Position numbers and translations under genes: made by a program. From assembly GCA_002286855.1 (NCBI GenBank), contig NRSV01000008.1, forward strand, positions 1 through 64,000: 64,000 nucleotides of DNA, in the 5' to 3' direction. The notes beneath the pieces were generated by a model, which was given only the letters and a program-made list of their open reading frames with translations, did not search any database and was not told the DNA's origin. Below are positions 1 through 11,687 of this stretch, in pieces. Position 1 is the stretch's first letter; every line of letters begins with the position of its first letter. Source of the DNA: Bipolaris cookei. Lineage: Eukaryota > Ascomycota > Dothideomycetes > Pleosporales > Pleosporaceae.

Positions 1-1031
1 CGCAGGAGCAGTTCAGAGTCGCGTTGTCATGGTGGAACTTCTTGTGGTACCATGCAAAGTCTCCATGGCTTGTTCGGATTGCCAGCAGTTTTGCTAGCCT
101 GCGAAGATGAGAAACGCTGGGATACGCGTGCCTGTTGCGCCAACGCCTTGTATCAGCGTAACCCACTCACGATTGCCTGGTTGGATCTTCTTTGTTCTTC
201 CTGGTTTGTCTGAGCCTGTGATAACTGACTGTGATAAAATCTTGCCCATGATAAAGCCAGTCTCATCAAAGTTGTAGATATCTTCGTCTACGATACCATA
301 CTTTGCTTTTGTATTCTGAACCAGCTCGAACCAGCCCTTAATAAGCGGCGCTTGGAGCGTCGCAGAGAGCTCGGCGCGGTGATTGGTGGGATGTGTATCT
401 GCTGGCGGCGTGTACGCAGCTCAGGGTTGCGCTGGACAAACCTATAAACCCAGTTCTTGCCAATCTCCTCTCCACCGCGCTCTCGGAACAGTAGTTGGGC
501 CAATTTAAGGCTCCTGCGCACGCATCTTCTCCTAGCCTCTTCGTCTACGATACCATACTTTGCTTTTGTATTCTGAACCAGCTCGAACCAGCCCTTAATA
601 AGCGCTGGATCTTCGCAGAGAGCTCGCTGGTGATTGTATGGACGGCTTCGGCGCGTACGCAGCTCAGGATTGCGCTGGACAAACCTATCAACCCAGTTCT
701 TGCCAACCTCCTCCCCGCCACGCTCTCGGAGCAGTCTGTTGGCCATATCTCGCACGTCATCTCTCCCACAGGGTAGTCCTCGTTCAGCCTCAACTATTAC
801 ACGCCTAGTAATAGCCTCGTCTTCTAGCTTTGTTAGGCGCTTGCAATTTGGCTCGCAATCGCGTCGAGCGCGTCCTCCAGCGCGTCGCTCTTGGAGAGTA
901 GTTCGTGGAACGTTATAAGCTGCAGCAGCGCGCTTTTCACTTCTAATAGATCCAGATTGGATATCTTGAATAGCTAAGGATATATCTGCTTCAGTGTAGG
1001 CTTTGTACGCGTTACGTTGTTGAGACATCAC
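1..1031 (-). pseudogene. Pogo-family transposase, frameshifted, 3' part off-window
   Basis: The start codon is at 1031. Residues 10-50 form a psq-type helix-turn-helix (AAAAYNVPRTTLQERR), followed by a CENP-B-like DNA-binding segment (DMANRLLRERGGEEVGKNWV). The first catalytic motif NFDETGF is readable at about 255-275 in another frame from the gene start, followed by a transposase-like block (PGNREWVTLIQGVGATG) and then a stop near 75-80. The region coding for the CENP-B-like segment is present twice (about 281-500 and 538-745), offset by 243-257 bp, and this shifts the frame. The sequence shows a disrupted gene; transposase identity rests on the known family motifs. Confidence 0.75.
281..745. 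repeat. Tandem partial duplication inside the transposon
   Basis: The block starting TCGTCTACGATACC at 284 recurs at 541 and is almost identical for about 60 bp. Homology continues, with indels, through the stretch with TCAGGRTTGCGCTGGACAAACC at 421 and 664. The offset falls from 257 to 243 bp along the repeat, so the copies have diverged by indels and substitutions. Confidence 0.85.
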
Positions 1032-1105
1032 GCGTCGTTGTTACGAAGGTAGGGTGGGGTAAGAAAGCTGCCGGTTCGGTGGGGCTGCCGGTTCGGTGGT
1101 GAAAC

Positions 1106-2170
1106 ACGTTACAATGAACATGTTACTCACAATTTGGAAATGAGCTATGTGGTTATCCTCTGCAAGCCTCGAAACTATAACAACTAGATGCCTATAGATG
1201 CCTTCGATAATGCCTACGCCATGTCCTCTCTTCACCGCCTGCCTCGGCAAGTCCTCCTCTGCTGGTAACCAAAGTATTCTGCCTTAGACTACATCAACGT
1301 CCTTTACTGTTACTTGGTTGTTCGGCATTGTCCAGACTACGGATTTTGGTAATTTTGTCATGGTGAAAGGATTTGTGGTGATGCGGCTGTTTGTATTGGT
1401 AGATGTCCCAACTTATACAGAAGTCAATTTGGACTTGCGCATGCAGTCATGGCGATATGAGCCACGTCTCGATCAAGATCATTATGCGCGCCTGAGCCTC
1501 ATTGGACCATATGGGCAGAGCACTCATTCCGCACGGTCCCTGGGAACGACTTTGGTTATTTGATTAGCAGAAACGCTCGACTAAGCTTGATTTGACAGTT
1601 GTGCGTCAATACCGCCGGCGTACGGCGAAACAGACGCATGGATGATCGCGTCACCCGTTCAGCCAACGACAACAATAGGAGCTTACAAAAGTGGCAGGGT
1701 GAAGGTGACTGAGCGCGGCAGCATGCGGTGTGATTGGCCGAGCCAGAGGTTTGACTGCTTAAGAACATTGCTTGGTGAGATAACTTCGATCGCATATACG
1801 CGCGGCCTTTCCTCAGAAAATGGCTTTTGTCGAGTCTTTGACCAACATGTGTTGCGGCTTATAATTTCGCAAGGCACAAAGCCATGATAACCGCAATTTG
1901 CCTTACCCTACTTCGGCCAAAGTGATGTATGACCACTAGATAGCTTTACTAATCAGAAGCAGTGAATGAGCACTAAGCCTTTATGAGATGCACCAGTCAA
2001 ATGACTCACAGCAATTGCATAGCCTGGGTGTGAGCTCCCCGCGTTTTCAGCTCATGCATTTACGCTACAACCCGGGATAAGCAACGGTTGCTACCGTCTA
2101 GCCGCATACCCCGGCAGCATCTCTTCTGGAAACCCTTAGTCACACATGTTAGGAACGCTCGCAAAATAGG
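1106..2170. other. Gene-free stretch between transposon and HET gene
   Basis: I see no open frame with recognisable protein content and no RNA gene. It holds the transposon flank and the presumed promoter of the HET gene. Confidence 0.5.
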
Positions 2171-4046
2171 ATGTACCTACCGCCGAACCATGTTTATGAG
2201 GGCCTCCCGGCGAGAGAGGCAATCCGCATTCTGATATTGTACCCCGCAATCGACTTCCAGGCACCACTCGAAGCCCACTTCGAATACAATAGCCAAGAAT
2301 TATCCCGTGATACCACAATTTTTTCTCAAGGCTTCGATGCTGTATCATACTGTTGGGGTCACCCCAAGTTTACTCACATTATCTACTTCAAGAACTTCAC
2401 CCATGGACGTATACCTTCACTCACTATTACTGCAAAAGTCGATTCCATGCTACGCCATTTGCGAAAACCTCACAAAGAGCGCCGTCTCTGGATCGACGCT
2501 ATCTGTATCAATCAAGCCGACGCAGAAGAGAAGACGCTTCAAGTGCCCCTAATGCGCAGCATTTACACAGCTGCCTTGAAAGTCCATGTCTGGCTCGGCG
2601 CCGGGGACATTTGATGCACAGGCAGCTTTTATGCACTTGAAGAGGATCGTTGTTGCCGATGAGCTAGAGAAAGAACTTGTATCCCTCCCAAATCAGTTTC
2701 ATAAAGACTATGCGGCTATGCAGTCAATCTTACAACAATTGTTCCTCAACCCTTGGTTTACACGGCGTTGGGTCCTGCAAGAAATTGCCCTTGCCCATGA
2801 AATCACAGTACACTACGGATACGAAAAGATTTCGTGGCATTGGTTCGTAAAGGGAACCTTGCTTCTCCCAGAAGTAGACGAGCAACACAAAACTCCAGGT
2901 GGATGGGCCAGTTACCAGCCTTACATAGTGGCCAAGAAGACTATTGAGACTTCGTTGAAACGCGAGTCATGACTCCCAGACTCACTCCTGGAGCATGTGT
3001 CTGCAGAATGTAGCGATCCGAGAGATAGATTGTTCGCTCTGTATGGTATATTGGGCCACAACTATAGTGGCTCAGAAACGGTGGTAGGGAAATATGATCC
3101 GAGAAGTTCGTTCTTGCCCCTACAGATACGTCCGGAGGTGGATTACACCAAAAGCTGGGTAGAGATATACAAGCGCCTGGCAGAAATCATGATACAATTG
3201 CAGCCGAGCGAGTTCTGGTACCATCTCCAGGTTTTCGGATCTATTCGCGAAGATAAGCTGATGGCCCCGTCGTGGGTGCCAGACTGGAGACAAGCAAACA
3301 TGTCCATCCAATCGCGTTTGTTGTATCCAGAGATCGACGTCGGGACACTTGTAAGTTCACCGAATGGTTTTTGCCTCCAGCTCTCTGGTTGGCTCTGTGG
3401 GTCTGTCATCAAAGTGTGGGATATATCACTGCAGAACCAGTCACATCCCGCCGATATTGTCCCCGACATTGGGGTGCGACAACACTCCGTGGACGGAGAA
3501 CCAGTATTGCAGATTCAAGAGCGACTGAGGCAGAATCTAGCATGCCTTCTCTTACTGGCAGCCAACATCATCAATCAGAAAGATCTTTACGCGGATGACT
3601 TGGAGCCCTACTGGTGGGCCTTGCTAGATATGGAAACTTCACAGTTGTTTCAATCTACCCTAATGGACTGGCTGAACGAACCGTACCCTTCATTCGCTTA
3701 CAACTGGCCTGATAATCTATCGCGTATCCTGAACAGCGTCTTGGCGCAGAGCCGAGTTTTTCGAACAATGCGCGAAGCTGACGACTTTAGCCTTTCCTAT
3801 GGGGCATTGGGAGTCACACCCGCGGATATTGAGGTTGGGGATGTGGTATTTCGCTGTTCTACAAATCAGGTTGTGGGGCAATGGAAGTACGAAAGGGACC
3901 TCAAGCTAGTGCTGCGACCAACTTCATATGATGGTTTCGAAAATGCGTTCAAGTTTGTGGGATTCTGCTTCCTCAAAGAAGACAATATGCTTGAAGACCC
4001 AGACTTTTGGACTGTGTTTTCTGAGGAAGATGTAGTCCTAGTGTGA
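2171..4046 (+). pseudogene. HET-domain (heterokaryon incompatibility) gene, broken
   Basis: The first part (2171-2614) carries the HET-domain signature: AVSYCWG, then LWIDAICINQADAEEK, then MRSIYTAALKVHVWLG. The frame is lost at about 2609, where one extra T in a TTT run would account for a shift; the HET sequence continues in another frame at DAQAAFMHLK. A second lesion is an in-frame TGA at 2970-2972, after which homologous-looking coding continues (DPRDRLFALYGILG, a standard HET motif) to a stop at 4046. No intron with usable splice sites explains either break. HET proteins trigger cell death or growth arrest upon non-self fusion in fungi; this copy would make only a truncated product unless the breaks are sequencing errors. 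The coding span is about 625 codons. Confidence 0.8.
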
Positions 4047-4571
4047 TGGCGATGACGAGCCATGGTTAAGGTGGAAGTGTTCTATCCTTTTCTGTGGAAA
4101 GTGCTCCTGTCTACATGGAGAGACTACTTACCTTGCATGATCTTTGGAATCCAAACAGCAAACCGCCATTTCGGGCAGTTTACTAAGCACTCAAGCCTCT
4201 TAGCTACATTCGAAAGAGTAATCAAGGAGGCGCTAGGAACAAATGAATGCACCGAGACTGATTTTATGAGCTAGAACCCTTGTTTCCTTAAAAAGGTGCA
4301 AATCAAGTGTTCTCTCGGAATGTTTACTCAACACCCGAAGCCCATGCATCGAAGTACACCACTTTGGAAAGGAACTCGGCAAGTATAAGCCTACTGTCAT
4401 GTAAGAACATCACGAGCAGTCAGGTTTTGTAAGCTGCAATGATAAGTAATCACTACTACGATGTTACACATAAGAACAGGTACTTATGTTCGAAATAGAA
4501 GAGTCCACAACTACAAGACTCTACAAAATCCCATTCCTTGAACCCTCAATACACGTTTCAACCCCTCAAAA
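4047..4571. other. Intergenic, HET gene to hydrolase
   Basis: No supported gene. It contains the promoter of the alpha/beta hydrolase; the sequence just before its ATG is pyrimidine- and CA-rich (TTTCAACCCCTCAAAA), typical of fungal leaders. Confidence 0.5.
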
Positions 4572-5411
4572 ATGTCTGCCCAAACCGCCCCAACCCACTA
4601 CATAGATGCCAAAGGCACAACCCTCGCCTACCGCCGCTTCGGTGCACCCTCCCCCTTCTCTCTACTCTGGATAACCCACTTCCACGGGACAATGGACCTT
4701 ATTGATCCCCTCCTCCTCAACAGCATCGCCACCACGCGTTCGCTAATCCTCCTCGACAATGCCGGATGCGGCCACAGTTCCGGGATCATCCAACCCACCA
4801 TTGGCGGCGCCGCCGCCACAATCGCTGATTTCCTCTCCGCCATTAATGTGAGCAAAGTAGATGTCCTAGGCTTCTCAATGGGCGGCTTCACAGCGCAAGT
4901 CCTTACAGTGGAGTATCCGCAGCTAGTGCGAAAACTCGTGCTCGCGGGGACGCAGTCGGCGTATACGACTGGATTCGTCGCCCCGGATCCCAATGTCATG
5001 ATTAAGGCAAGCCAACCGAACTCAACACTAGACACCATGCTTGATCTCTTCTTCTACCCCTCTGAAATGAGTCGTGCGCTGGGCGAAGCATGGTGGAACC
5101 GACTCCCTGAGCGCCATGTAGACGGCGAGCAACGCACGACGTTTGTAGATGAAGCCGGGACACAGGTGCAGAATACGGCGATTGCAGCATTTGTGAGTGA
5201 TGCGACATTTTTTCAGCGGATGGAGGAGTTGGACAAGGAGGTGCTGGTTACGAATGGCAAGACGGATATTATGACGCCGACGCCGAATAGCTGGCTTATG
5301 CAACAGAGGATGAAGAAGGCGGAGCTGTGTGTTTTTAAGGATTCGGGACATGGGCATCTGTATCAATTTCCGGAGAAGTATGCAAGGTTGTTGGATTTGT
5401 TTTTGGGATAG
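4572..5411 (+). CDS. Alpha/beta hydrolase
   Basis: Single exon, 279 aa. The nucleophile elbow GFSMGG lies near residues 100-105, the acid is probably the Asp in NGKTDIMTP near 235, and the catalytic His is probably in DSGHGHLYQ near 260, giving the complete Ser-Asp-His triad order of the fold. HFHGTMD near residue 37 supplies the oxyanion-hole HG motif. No signal peptide, so it is probably cytosolic. The substrate cannot be told; related bacterial and fungal proteins are annotated as haloalkane dehalogenase- or lactonase-like hydrolases. It converges with the MFS transporter gene, with only about 120 bp between the stops. Confidence 0.85.
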   Translation: MSAQTAPTHYIDAKGTTLAYRRFGAPSPFSLLWITHFHGTMDLIDPLLLNSIATTRSLILLDNAGCGHSSGIIQPTIGGAAATIADFLSAINVSKVDVLGFSMGGFTAQVLTVEYPQLVRKLVLAGTQSAYTTGFVAPDPNVMIKASQPNSTLDTMLDLFFYPSEMSRALGEAWWNRLPERHVDGEQRTTFVDEAGTQVQNTAIAAFVSDATFFQRMEELDKEVLVTNGKTDIMTPTPNSWLMQQRMKKAELCVFKDSGHGHLYQFPEKYARLLDLFLG

Positions 5412-5531
5412 ATTTTGGTCAGGAGAGCACTGTGATGAATCGATGAGCACTCGGGGTGTTACAAAATCATGTCGTCAGAAGAACTGCTCAAATATTCTTG
5501 ATTCTAGGTCATCTAAAACACCCCCTCTTCA

Positions 5532-7338
5532 TCACCGCCCTCTCTTCCGTTCTCTCTTCCGTTCTTCAAACTCCCTCACACTCTCCCTAACCCCAAATCC
5601 CTCCCTCAACAACCCTCCCACATCCTCAAGCCCCAACCCCGCCGTCTCAGGATAAATCCTCCAGACCGTCCCCCACGCAACCCCGCACACAACCGCATAC
5701 ACCGCAAACGTGCCCGCAGGACTAAAAAGATGCAGCATAGGCAAAAACGTAAGACCAACCAGTGTATTCGAGCCCCAATTCGTCGCAGTCGAAATGCCCG
5801 ATCCCAGCGAACGGACGGATAAGGAAAAAAGCTCGGATTGCTGCCAGGGAACATTGCCCATGCCAATCGCATAACCGGCTACATACGTAATCATCGAAAC
5901 AAGAATAACAAGAGGCCATGTTTTGGTGCTCGCATTGTTGTTGGAAACTGTTTTTTCTTCGGCGGCAACGGGCAGATCGACGTAAATGAATGCTATGGCG
6001 CAGAGGATAAGGCCTAGGATCATGATTGCGATGGAGTAGAGGAGGATGCGACGGCGGCCGATGCGGTCGATGAAGTGGAAGGCGACGAGGGTGAAGAGGA
6101 AGTTTGTGAGGGCGATGGAGAGCGAGGTTAGAGTTGGGGAGGAGAAGCCTACCATGCGGAAGATTGTGGCGGAAAAGTACATGAGGGAGTTCTGGGGCGT
6201 GGTTAGTATGCGGGGGAGCTTGGGGATAGTAGGGATTACTTACGAAACCGCATAATTGTTGGAAGCTTTGGAGCATGCAAGCGATTATTAATGCTCTTCG
6301 GTTTCCTCCAATGACGATCAGTTGAGACAGGTTGTCTTGGGCTCTCTCTATTTTCGCTCTCCAGCCAGACTTCGCAGACTCGGGCATACCGCGTAGACCA
6401 GCCGCATCTTCCTCTTCTTCAATCTCCCTCTCCACACGCCTCAGCACCGTGTCCACCAACTTGGCTCCACCATGCTCACTCTTATACACCTTCCCCAACA
6501 CCGCCCTCGCCTGCTGCATCCTTGCAGCCTTAACCAAATACCTCGGCGTCTCCGGCAAAAAGAACAACATGACAAACTGCACCGCCGCCGGCAACGCTCC
6601 CAACCCAACCATCCACCTCCACCCATGCACCCGCTGCGAAAAAAGCCATCCAACAACATATGCCACAACCTGCCCGCCCGTCACAAACAAACTACTCACA
6701 ACCACCAACCTGCCCCGAAACGGACTCGCACTCAGCTCCGAAATATACAGCGGCACAACAAACGACGCACTCCCCACTGCAGCCCCAACAATCGACCTCC
6801 CGACAATCATGCCCGCCACACTACTCGTCCAAGCCTGACATAGCGCACCGAGCATAAACAACACGTCTGCCACGAAAATCACTGTCCTACGCCCGTACGA
6901 ATCCGCCAAGACGCCCGTAAGCGGTGAGGCCAGCAGCGCGAAAAACGAAGTACACGACGTTATAAGACTTTTATCGAGGGTAGTGAGTAGGCGGGAGTTG
7001 AGATCGGTGCCGATGGAGACGAGGGTCGAGGATATGACTCCGGTACTACGCAGGTGCTAGAATTAGTCTTCGGGAGTGCAATAGATAGAAAAGTAGAGAG
7101 ATTTGTAAGAGGCGTACTCGTAGCCGAATAGCAGACCGCTGACGCCGGCGCATATGGTTAGGATCCAGATGAAGAGGCCGGGGGATACAAGGGCAGACTC
7201 GTCGACTTCGTCATCATGGTCGCTGGTGTATGGGTTGCGCGTATCGGGAGGGAAGTCGTGACAGGTACTGGGTATTAGCGGTTCGGCGGCGGTGTCGGTC
7301 ATGGTGTTCAGTTCGAAGTCTTCATGAGGAACCGACAT
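5532..7338 (-). CDS. ITR1: MFS sugar porter, myo-inositol transporter type
   Basis: Three exons: 7338-7118, 7045-6244 and 6191-5532, giving 560 aa; the introns (72 and 52 nt) have GT-AG ends and restore the frame exactly. A soluble N-terminus of about 55 residues is followed by the sugar-porter signatures: GVSGLLFGYDTGVISS, DSYGRR (helix 2-3 loop), PETPRYL after helix 6, QQLCGFNSLMYFSATIF in helix 7 and DRIGRR. NSLMYFS is characteristic of yeast Itr1/Itr2 H+/inositol symporters rather than hexose carriers, so inositol is the best guess. Plasma-membrane location is inferred. The very basic C-terminal tail (REFEERKRERKRGR) is cytosolic. Confidence 0.85.
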
Positions 7339-8032
7339 GCAGTACGGAGCGACATGAAGTAGTATAAGGAATGGTAAGTCTGGCGAGCAGATGCCGTCCG
7401 TCTGGGGTAGTGTCGGAACAACGGCGGGAGTGTGGACCCTGGATGCACGCTAGAGGGTGGGTCCGTGTACCTGCTGATTGATCCTTGTCACCTGCATATC
7501 TACATTTAGATCAGATGGACTTCCTTGAAAGGAAAGCTGATGGACAATATTAAAGCTAGTTGCATTGATGTGCTGATTGGAAACCATGTCTTGGAGAAAA
7601 CATGCTCTGCTAGCTACTACCACCACCACCTGTCATCCACACACCCCTTGCCCCCTCCACTTCGCTGTTCAATCATCTCCCTAGTAGTCGGAAAAGCCAA
7701 GGCACCCCTCTCGACTCTCCCATAGTGCTTTGCGGTCGCGTTGAGGATAGCGAACTGCGGTAGTTTCCCACCCACTGTTTCCTGTCCCACCCCGTACATC
7801 CATAGCCAGCAAGGCCATTGCCCACACCGTAATCCTTTTGTGCACCCTCCATGCCCTGTCAACGCCGGTCGCTATGCGTCAAGCCACTCATTAGAGAGAA
7901 TATCGACCCGCCCACGCTAATCGCATAGCAAAATTAAGTAAAACAAGTGTGGGAAGCATCTCGTGGAGCTCAAGCGCCAACTTTTGGGAGATGTCACTAG
8001 AGTTAAGATGCGAAGCTTCATCTTGGAGACTT
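7339..8032. other. Intergenic: MFS promoter and PBP1 3' flank
   Basis: No gene supported. The right part is the 3' flank of the ataxin-2 homologue and the left part is the upstream region of the transporter. Confidence 0.5.
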
Positions 8033-11000
8033 TCATTTGGTTTCGTTGACGGCTTCCGGACCATGGTTAGCGGGGCCGGCCGGTGGGACCTGGGGCCCTG
8101 TCGAATGCTGCTGCATCATAGGCTGGGAGTAGCTTGCACTTGGTGTACCACGATGTTGTTGGGGGAACTGAGGATGCTGCTGGGGCGAGCCGTAATGTCC
8201 ACCCTGGTATGGCTGTTGATAGGGTCCTCGCATCGGAGCCACTGCCGGCATGTTAGCTTTGCAGCGTGATTCTTCTATCAGTTAACTTACTAGACCCTGG
8301 CTGCATCTGGTACATTTGAGGTGCTGGTGCCCCGGGCTGCATGTACATCATGTGAGGTTGCTGGTGGTGGCCTTGTTGTGAGCCTTGGTGGCTCATCATC
8401 GGAGCACCTGGTCTCGGACTTGGGAAACCATTAGCGCCAGGCCCAGGCATGTGGCCCGGATATTGTGGGTATGCAGGACCAGGAGCCGGAGAGTACATTT
8501 GCATTTGAGGGTTACCTGGCATTCCCATATAAGGCCCATTTGAAGGCTGGTTCGTCATCATTTGCCCTCCCATTGCTGGGCCAGGGGGTTGGATGAATTG
8601 TCCGCCTTGCGCGTTACGCATAGGCACGTGCTGAACATTAGGGCTCATACCGTATTGAGGGACTTGGACAGGCTGAGGATAGCCTGGCATTTGCTGGGGT
8701 TGTGCTCCATACATGAAAGGTGCCATGGGCCGCGGTGAAGGCTGGACTGATGACTGCGAGTGCGAGTATTGCATGTGGGGGGCCTCGAACTGGTGTGGGT
8801 TCTGGCCAATATGCGGCTGCACTGGCGGGCCTCGGGGAGTGTGTTGGGGCGTTGGGCCTTGCGGCATGCCTTGTGCACCCTGGAGGTGAGGAGGGATTTG
8901 ATGCGGCATGGGTCCGCTAGTCATTACATGTTGAGGAGCTGATAACGGCGCTGCTGGAGGAGCATGCTCAAATAACTGCTCGTACCCTTTGTTTGAATTG
9001 GATGCAGGGAAGTCCCACGTAGGGAAAGTCTTATAAGGAGGCGCGATATCAGAGTGCGACTTCTCACTCCCTTGTACCTCCTTTTCCAGACGTCCAACAG
9101 CGTTGAAGGTTGTTGGGCCGTCCAGAGACTTTACATTTGGCCGTTGACCAGTGAAGAAGTTGGTGACGGGCGGCTTGCGAACTTCTTGCCGCGATGAGTT
9201 TGGCCGAGGGCTAGAGCTGGCGCTTGGGTTTCCACCAGGCTGGAAAGTGTTCGCTGCTGGGTTTGGCTTAAACTCATGTGCACGAACATTGAACCTTGAC
9301 ACGCTGGAAGGTGTTTGAGCGCCGCTAGAAGGCTGTGAAGAACCAGTAGGGGGTATCCGAGTGTCTTGAGATGGAATTGGCTGAGGAACGCCATTGTAGG
9401 GCACTGCAACCTGTTGTTTGTGTTGCTGATGATTCATCTGTAGACGAGTGCTGAGTAGTCCCGGGTTCCGGGGAGGGATGTTCATGTTCTGGTGCGTACC
9501 CCGCATACTAGCTGATGCGTAGGGCTGCTGTCCCTGTCGGGGACGCTGGGCTTGTTGGCGGTCGAGATTCGTGCTCGGAGAAACCTGAGTAGGTTCAGGC
9601 TTAGCAGACGGCCGTGGGGCAGCTTTGGGGTCGGAGGTGCTGGTCGAGGGCTTCGCAGGCGGCGAAGCCTTCAACTCGAGCGCTTGTCGGTTGGCTTTGT
9701 CGACAATGGCTTGCTGCTTGGTCTCGTCCTTGGCAAGTATGGGGACCAAATCCGATGGTACTGGTGTGCTCAGCTTGAAGTTGAGCGCAAACTTCTTCAA
9801 ATCATTCAGCTTGACTGCTTTGTTTTCACGAGCGAAAGCCCTCTGGCGATCAGAGATACGTAGTTTTTCGGCGGCTGAGAACTGCTTGAAAGAATCCAGC
9901 AGATCATGTTCCACATTGGTTGTTGCATCGTGTGGTCGTCCGGTTTTTCGAGGGGGAATGGCAGCCACTGTGGACTTGATGGTACTGCTGGGCTTCTGTA
10001 GTTGCTCCGTGATGGCCTTGTGCACGTCTGCTGGCTTTGATGCGGGGTTAGGAGTATCCTTGGGGGCCTCCTTGGTAGTTTCCTTTGTACTTTCTTTGGG
10101 TACTTCTTTGGCGGCTTCCTGGGCCTTGGAGGCTTCCGTTGCAGGGGCTGCTGGCGCAGCGGGACTGGCGGCACGTTGTGTGATCTGCGAACCAGGTCGC
10201 GCGACAGACGAGGAAATAATGGCAGGATCGACCGGAGCGCCGGGCACTGTTGGCTGCGCGGAAGGTGCACGGCGCGCAGGCGGGGTATACCGGTTGGGTT
10301 GGCCCGTTGACAGAGCCGGAAAGTCTCGACGCACGCCGCTGTACTTGTCTTCCTCATCACCATTGTCGTCGGCAGCAGAATATCCTCCTCGCTCCTCGCG
10401 GACATGCGCGTTGGTCGCAGTGCTGCCCTCAATCTCCCGAGCAATCTTCTCAGCACGGGCAGCCCTCTCTGCATACTGTGGGTCGTTCTTGTTGATGGTG
10501 GTGGTGTAAAAAGTCTCATCGTAGTTACTCTTTACGCCAAACAGGCGCTCGTTGGTGGAAAATTGGTCCCATTCAGTTGTCCGTCCCGTTGACTCAAGAG
10601 TCAGGCTTGCGTCGACCTCGGACGGCTCCCATTTCTGAAGGTCACGCTCGCGAAAGGCCATCTTGCCTGAAATGTCGGTGTCTGTGCGGAAGCCTGATGT
10701 TCCTGCGACAGTCAGCTTGGTGTGAGAGAAGACCGTTACCAAGACACATACCGTTCTGGCCCTTGGCACCAGACTTGTCAAGCACCACATTATTGACATT
10801 GAAATCAGCAACGTCGCTCATGTCAAAGGACATGACGTGGTAGTCACCCGCACCGACGTAGTCGTCGGAGACGTCGCCCGTGCCATTGGTCTGGGCATTG
10901 CTAGCGGGCATCAACTTCTTGACCATCTTGAAGACATAACGCAGCTCGCTGGGATCCAATGAAGTGCCGGACAGCACGCCCGAGTACTTTTCACCATTCT

Positions 11001-11687
11001 TCAGCGTAATGATACCCGGAAGACCCTAACCATGACCGTCAGCTGTGATTGTCGGCTTCGGATTGAGCAGCACCCGCCACTTACAGTGAGGTTGGCCAAC
11101 AGGTACATCATCCGATCGCTGAGGTGCCGCATTGGAGACGCAGTTTCGCCCGACGACGGTGTCGGGGTGGGCTTGGGGGAGTTTACGAGGCCGTTGGAGG
11201 GGGAAGGGTTCGTCGGTCGCTGTGTGAGGGGATTGGTACCCTGGGTCCATGCCGTTTTGGCCGGCTGCTTCCTACAAGGTGCCAGGTCAGCGTTGGGCCA
11301 GGCGCAGACAGGTACAAATGTATCAAGAATAGGGCAGGGTAAGGTGAGGCAATTGGACAGAGGACAGGGCGCGAGGGCCGTCTAGTGGACAGCGCAGTCG
11401 CACCGTGGCTCCATGTGACCGCCAACAAGTCACACGAGGATATCCCGGCGGACGGGGGCATGGGCAGACATGCAGCTGAAGGGCAGCGTACGATGGGAGC
11501 AGAAGGGCGGGCGGGGCTGTTGGAGAGGGACTAGTTACCTCTGGCTACCTTCGCTGGGGCTTCCTGGCTTTCGCTGTGCGTCGGTAGCAGCTTTGCCAGC
11601 TGTGCTCATTTTCAGTTGCCTGCCGGGAGTGGAGACGGCGTTCAGAGCATTGGAGGAGGTGCTGGTCGTGGCAGCGGCAGTGGACAT
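8033..11687 (-). CDS. PBP1: Ataxin-2 homologue (poly(A)-binding-protein-binding protein)
   Basis: Five exons: 11687-11539, 11271-11085, 11025-10752, 10702-8291 and 8241-8033; 1076 aa. All four introns (267, 59, 49 and 49 nt) are GT-AG and phase-consistent. Domains in order: low-complexity N-terminus; Sm-like ATX domain at about residues 90-200 (MYLLANLTGLPGIITLKNGE); LsmAD at about 215-290 (ERLFGVKSNYDETFYTT); long Ala/Pro/Ser region; a PAM2-like motif FNVRAHEFKPNP near residue 670, the known contact for the MLLE domain of Pab1; and a Pro/Gln/Met-rich prion-like C-terminus. The family regulates poly(A) length, stress granules and TORC1. It is divergent from BUD6. The first intron is unusually long for this window. 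Confidence 0.92.

Larger units (their letters stand above)
1..1105 (-). mobile_element. Pogo/Fot-like DNA transposon, partial and decayed
   Basis: A Tc1/mariner-superfamily (pogo/Fot type) element enters from the left edge. Its transposase reads leftwards from the ATG at 1031. Beyond the gene start, 1067-1082 and 1084-1099 are two copies of a 16-bp sequence starting GCTGCCGG, which probably belong to the terminal repeat. The other terminus lies outside the window, so the exact end and target site cannot be set. The coding part is interrupted by an internal duplication and a stop, so the copy is probably dead. Confidence 0.75.

Noticed and set aside
1318..1563. 81-codon open frame downstream of the first transposon
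   Set aside because: Composition and content look random, with no motif and no splice-compatible partner.
9625..10509. 294-codon open frame opposite the ataxin-2 gene
   Set aside because: It is antisense to a low-complexity Ala/Pro/Thr region whose codon pattern keeps the opposite frame open.
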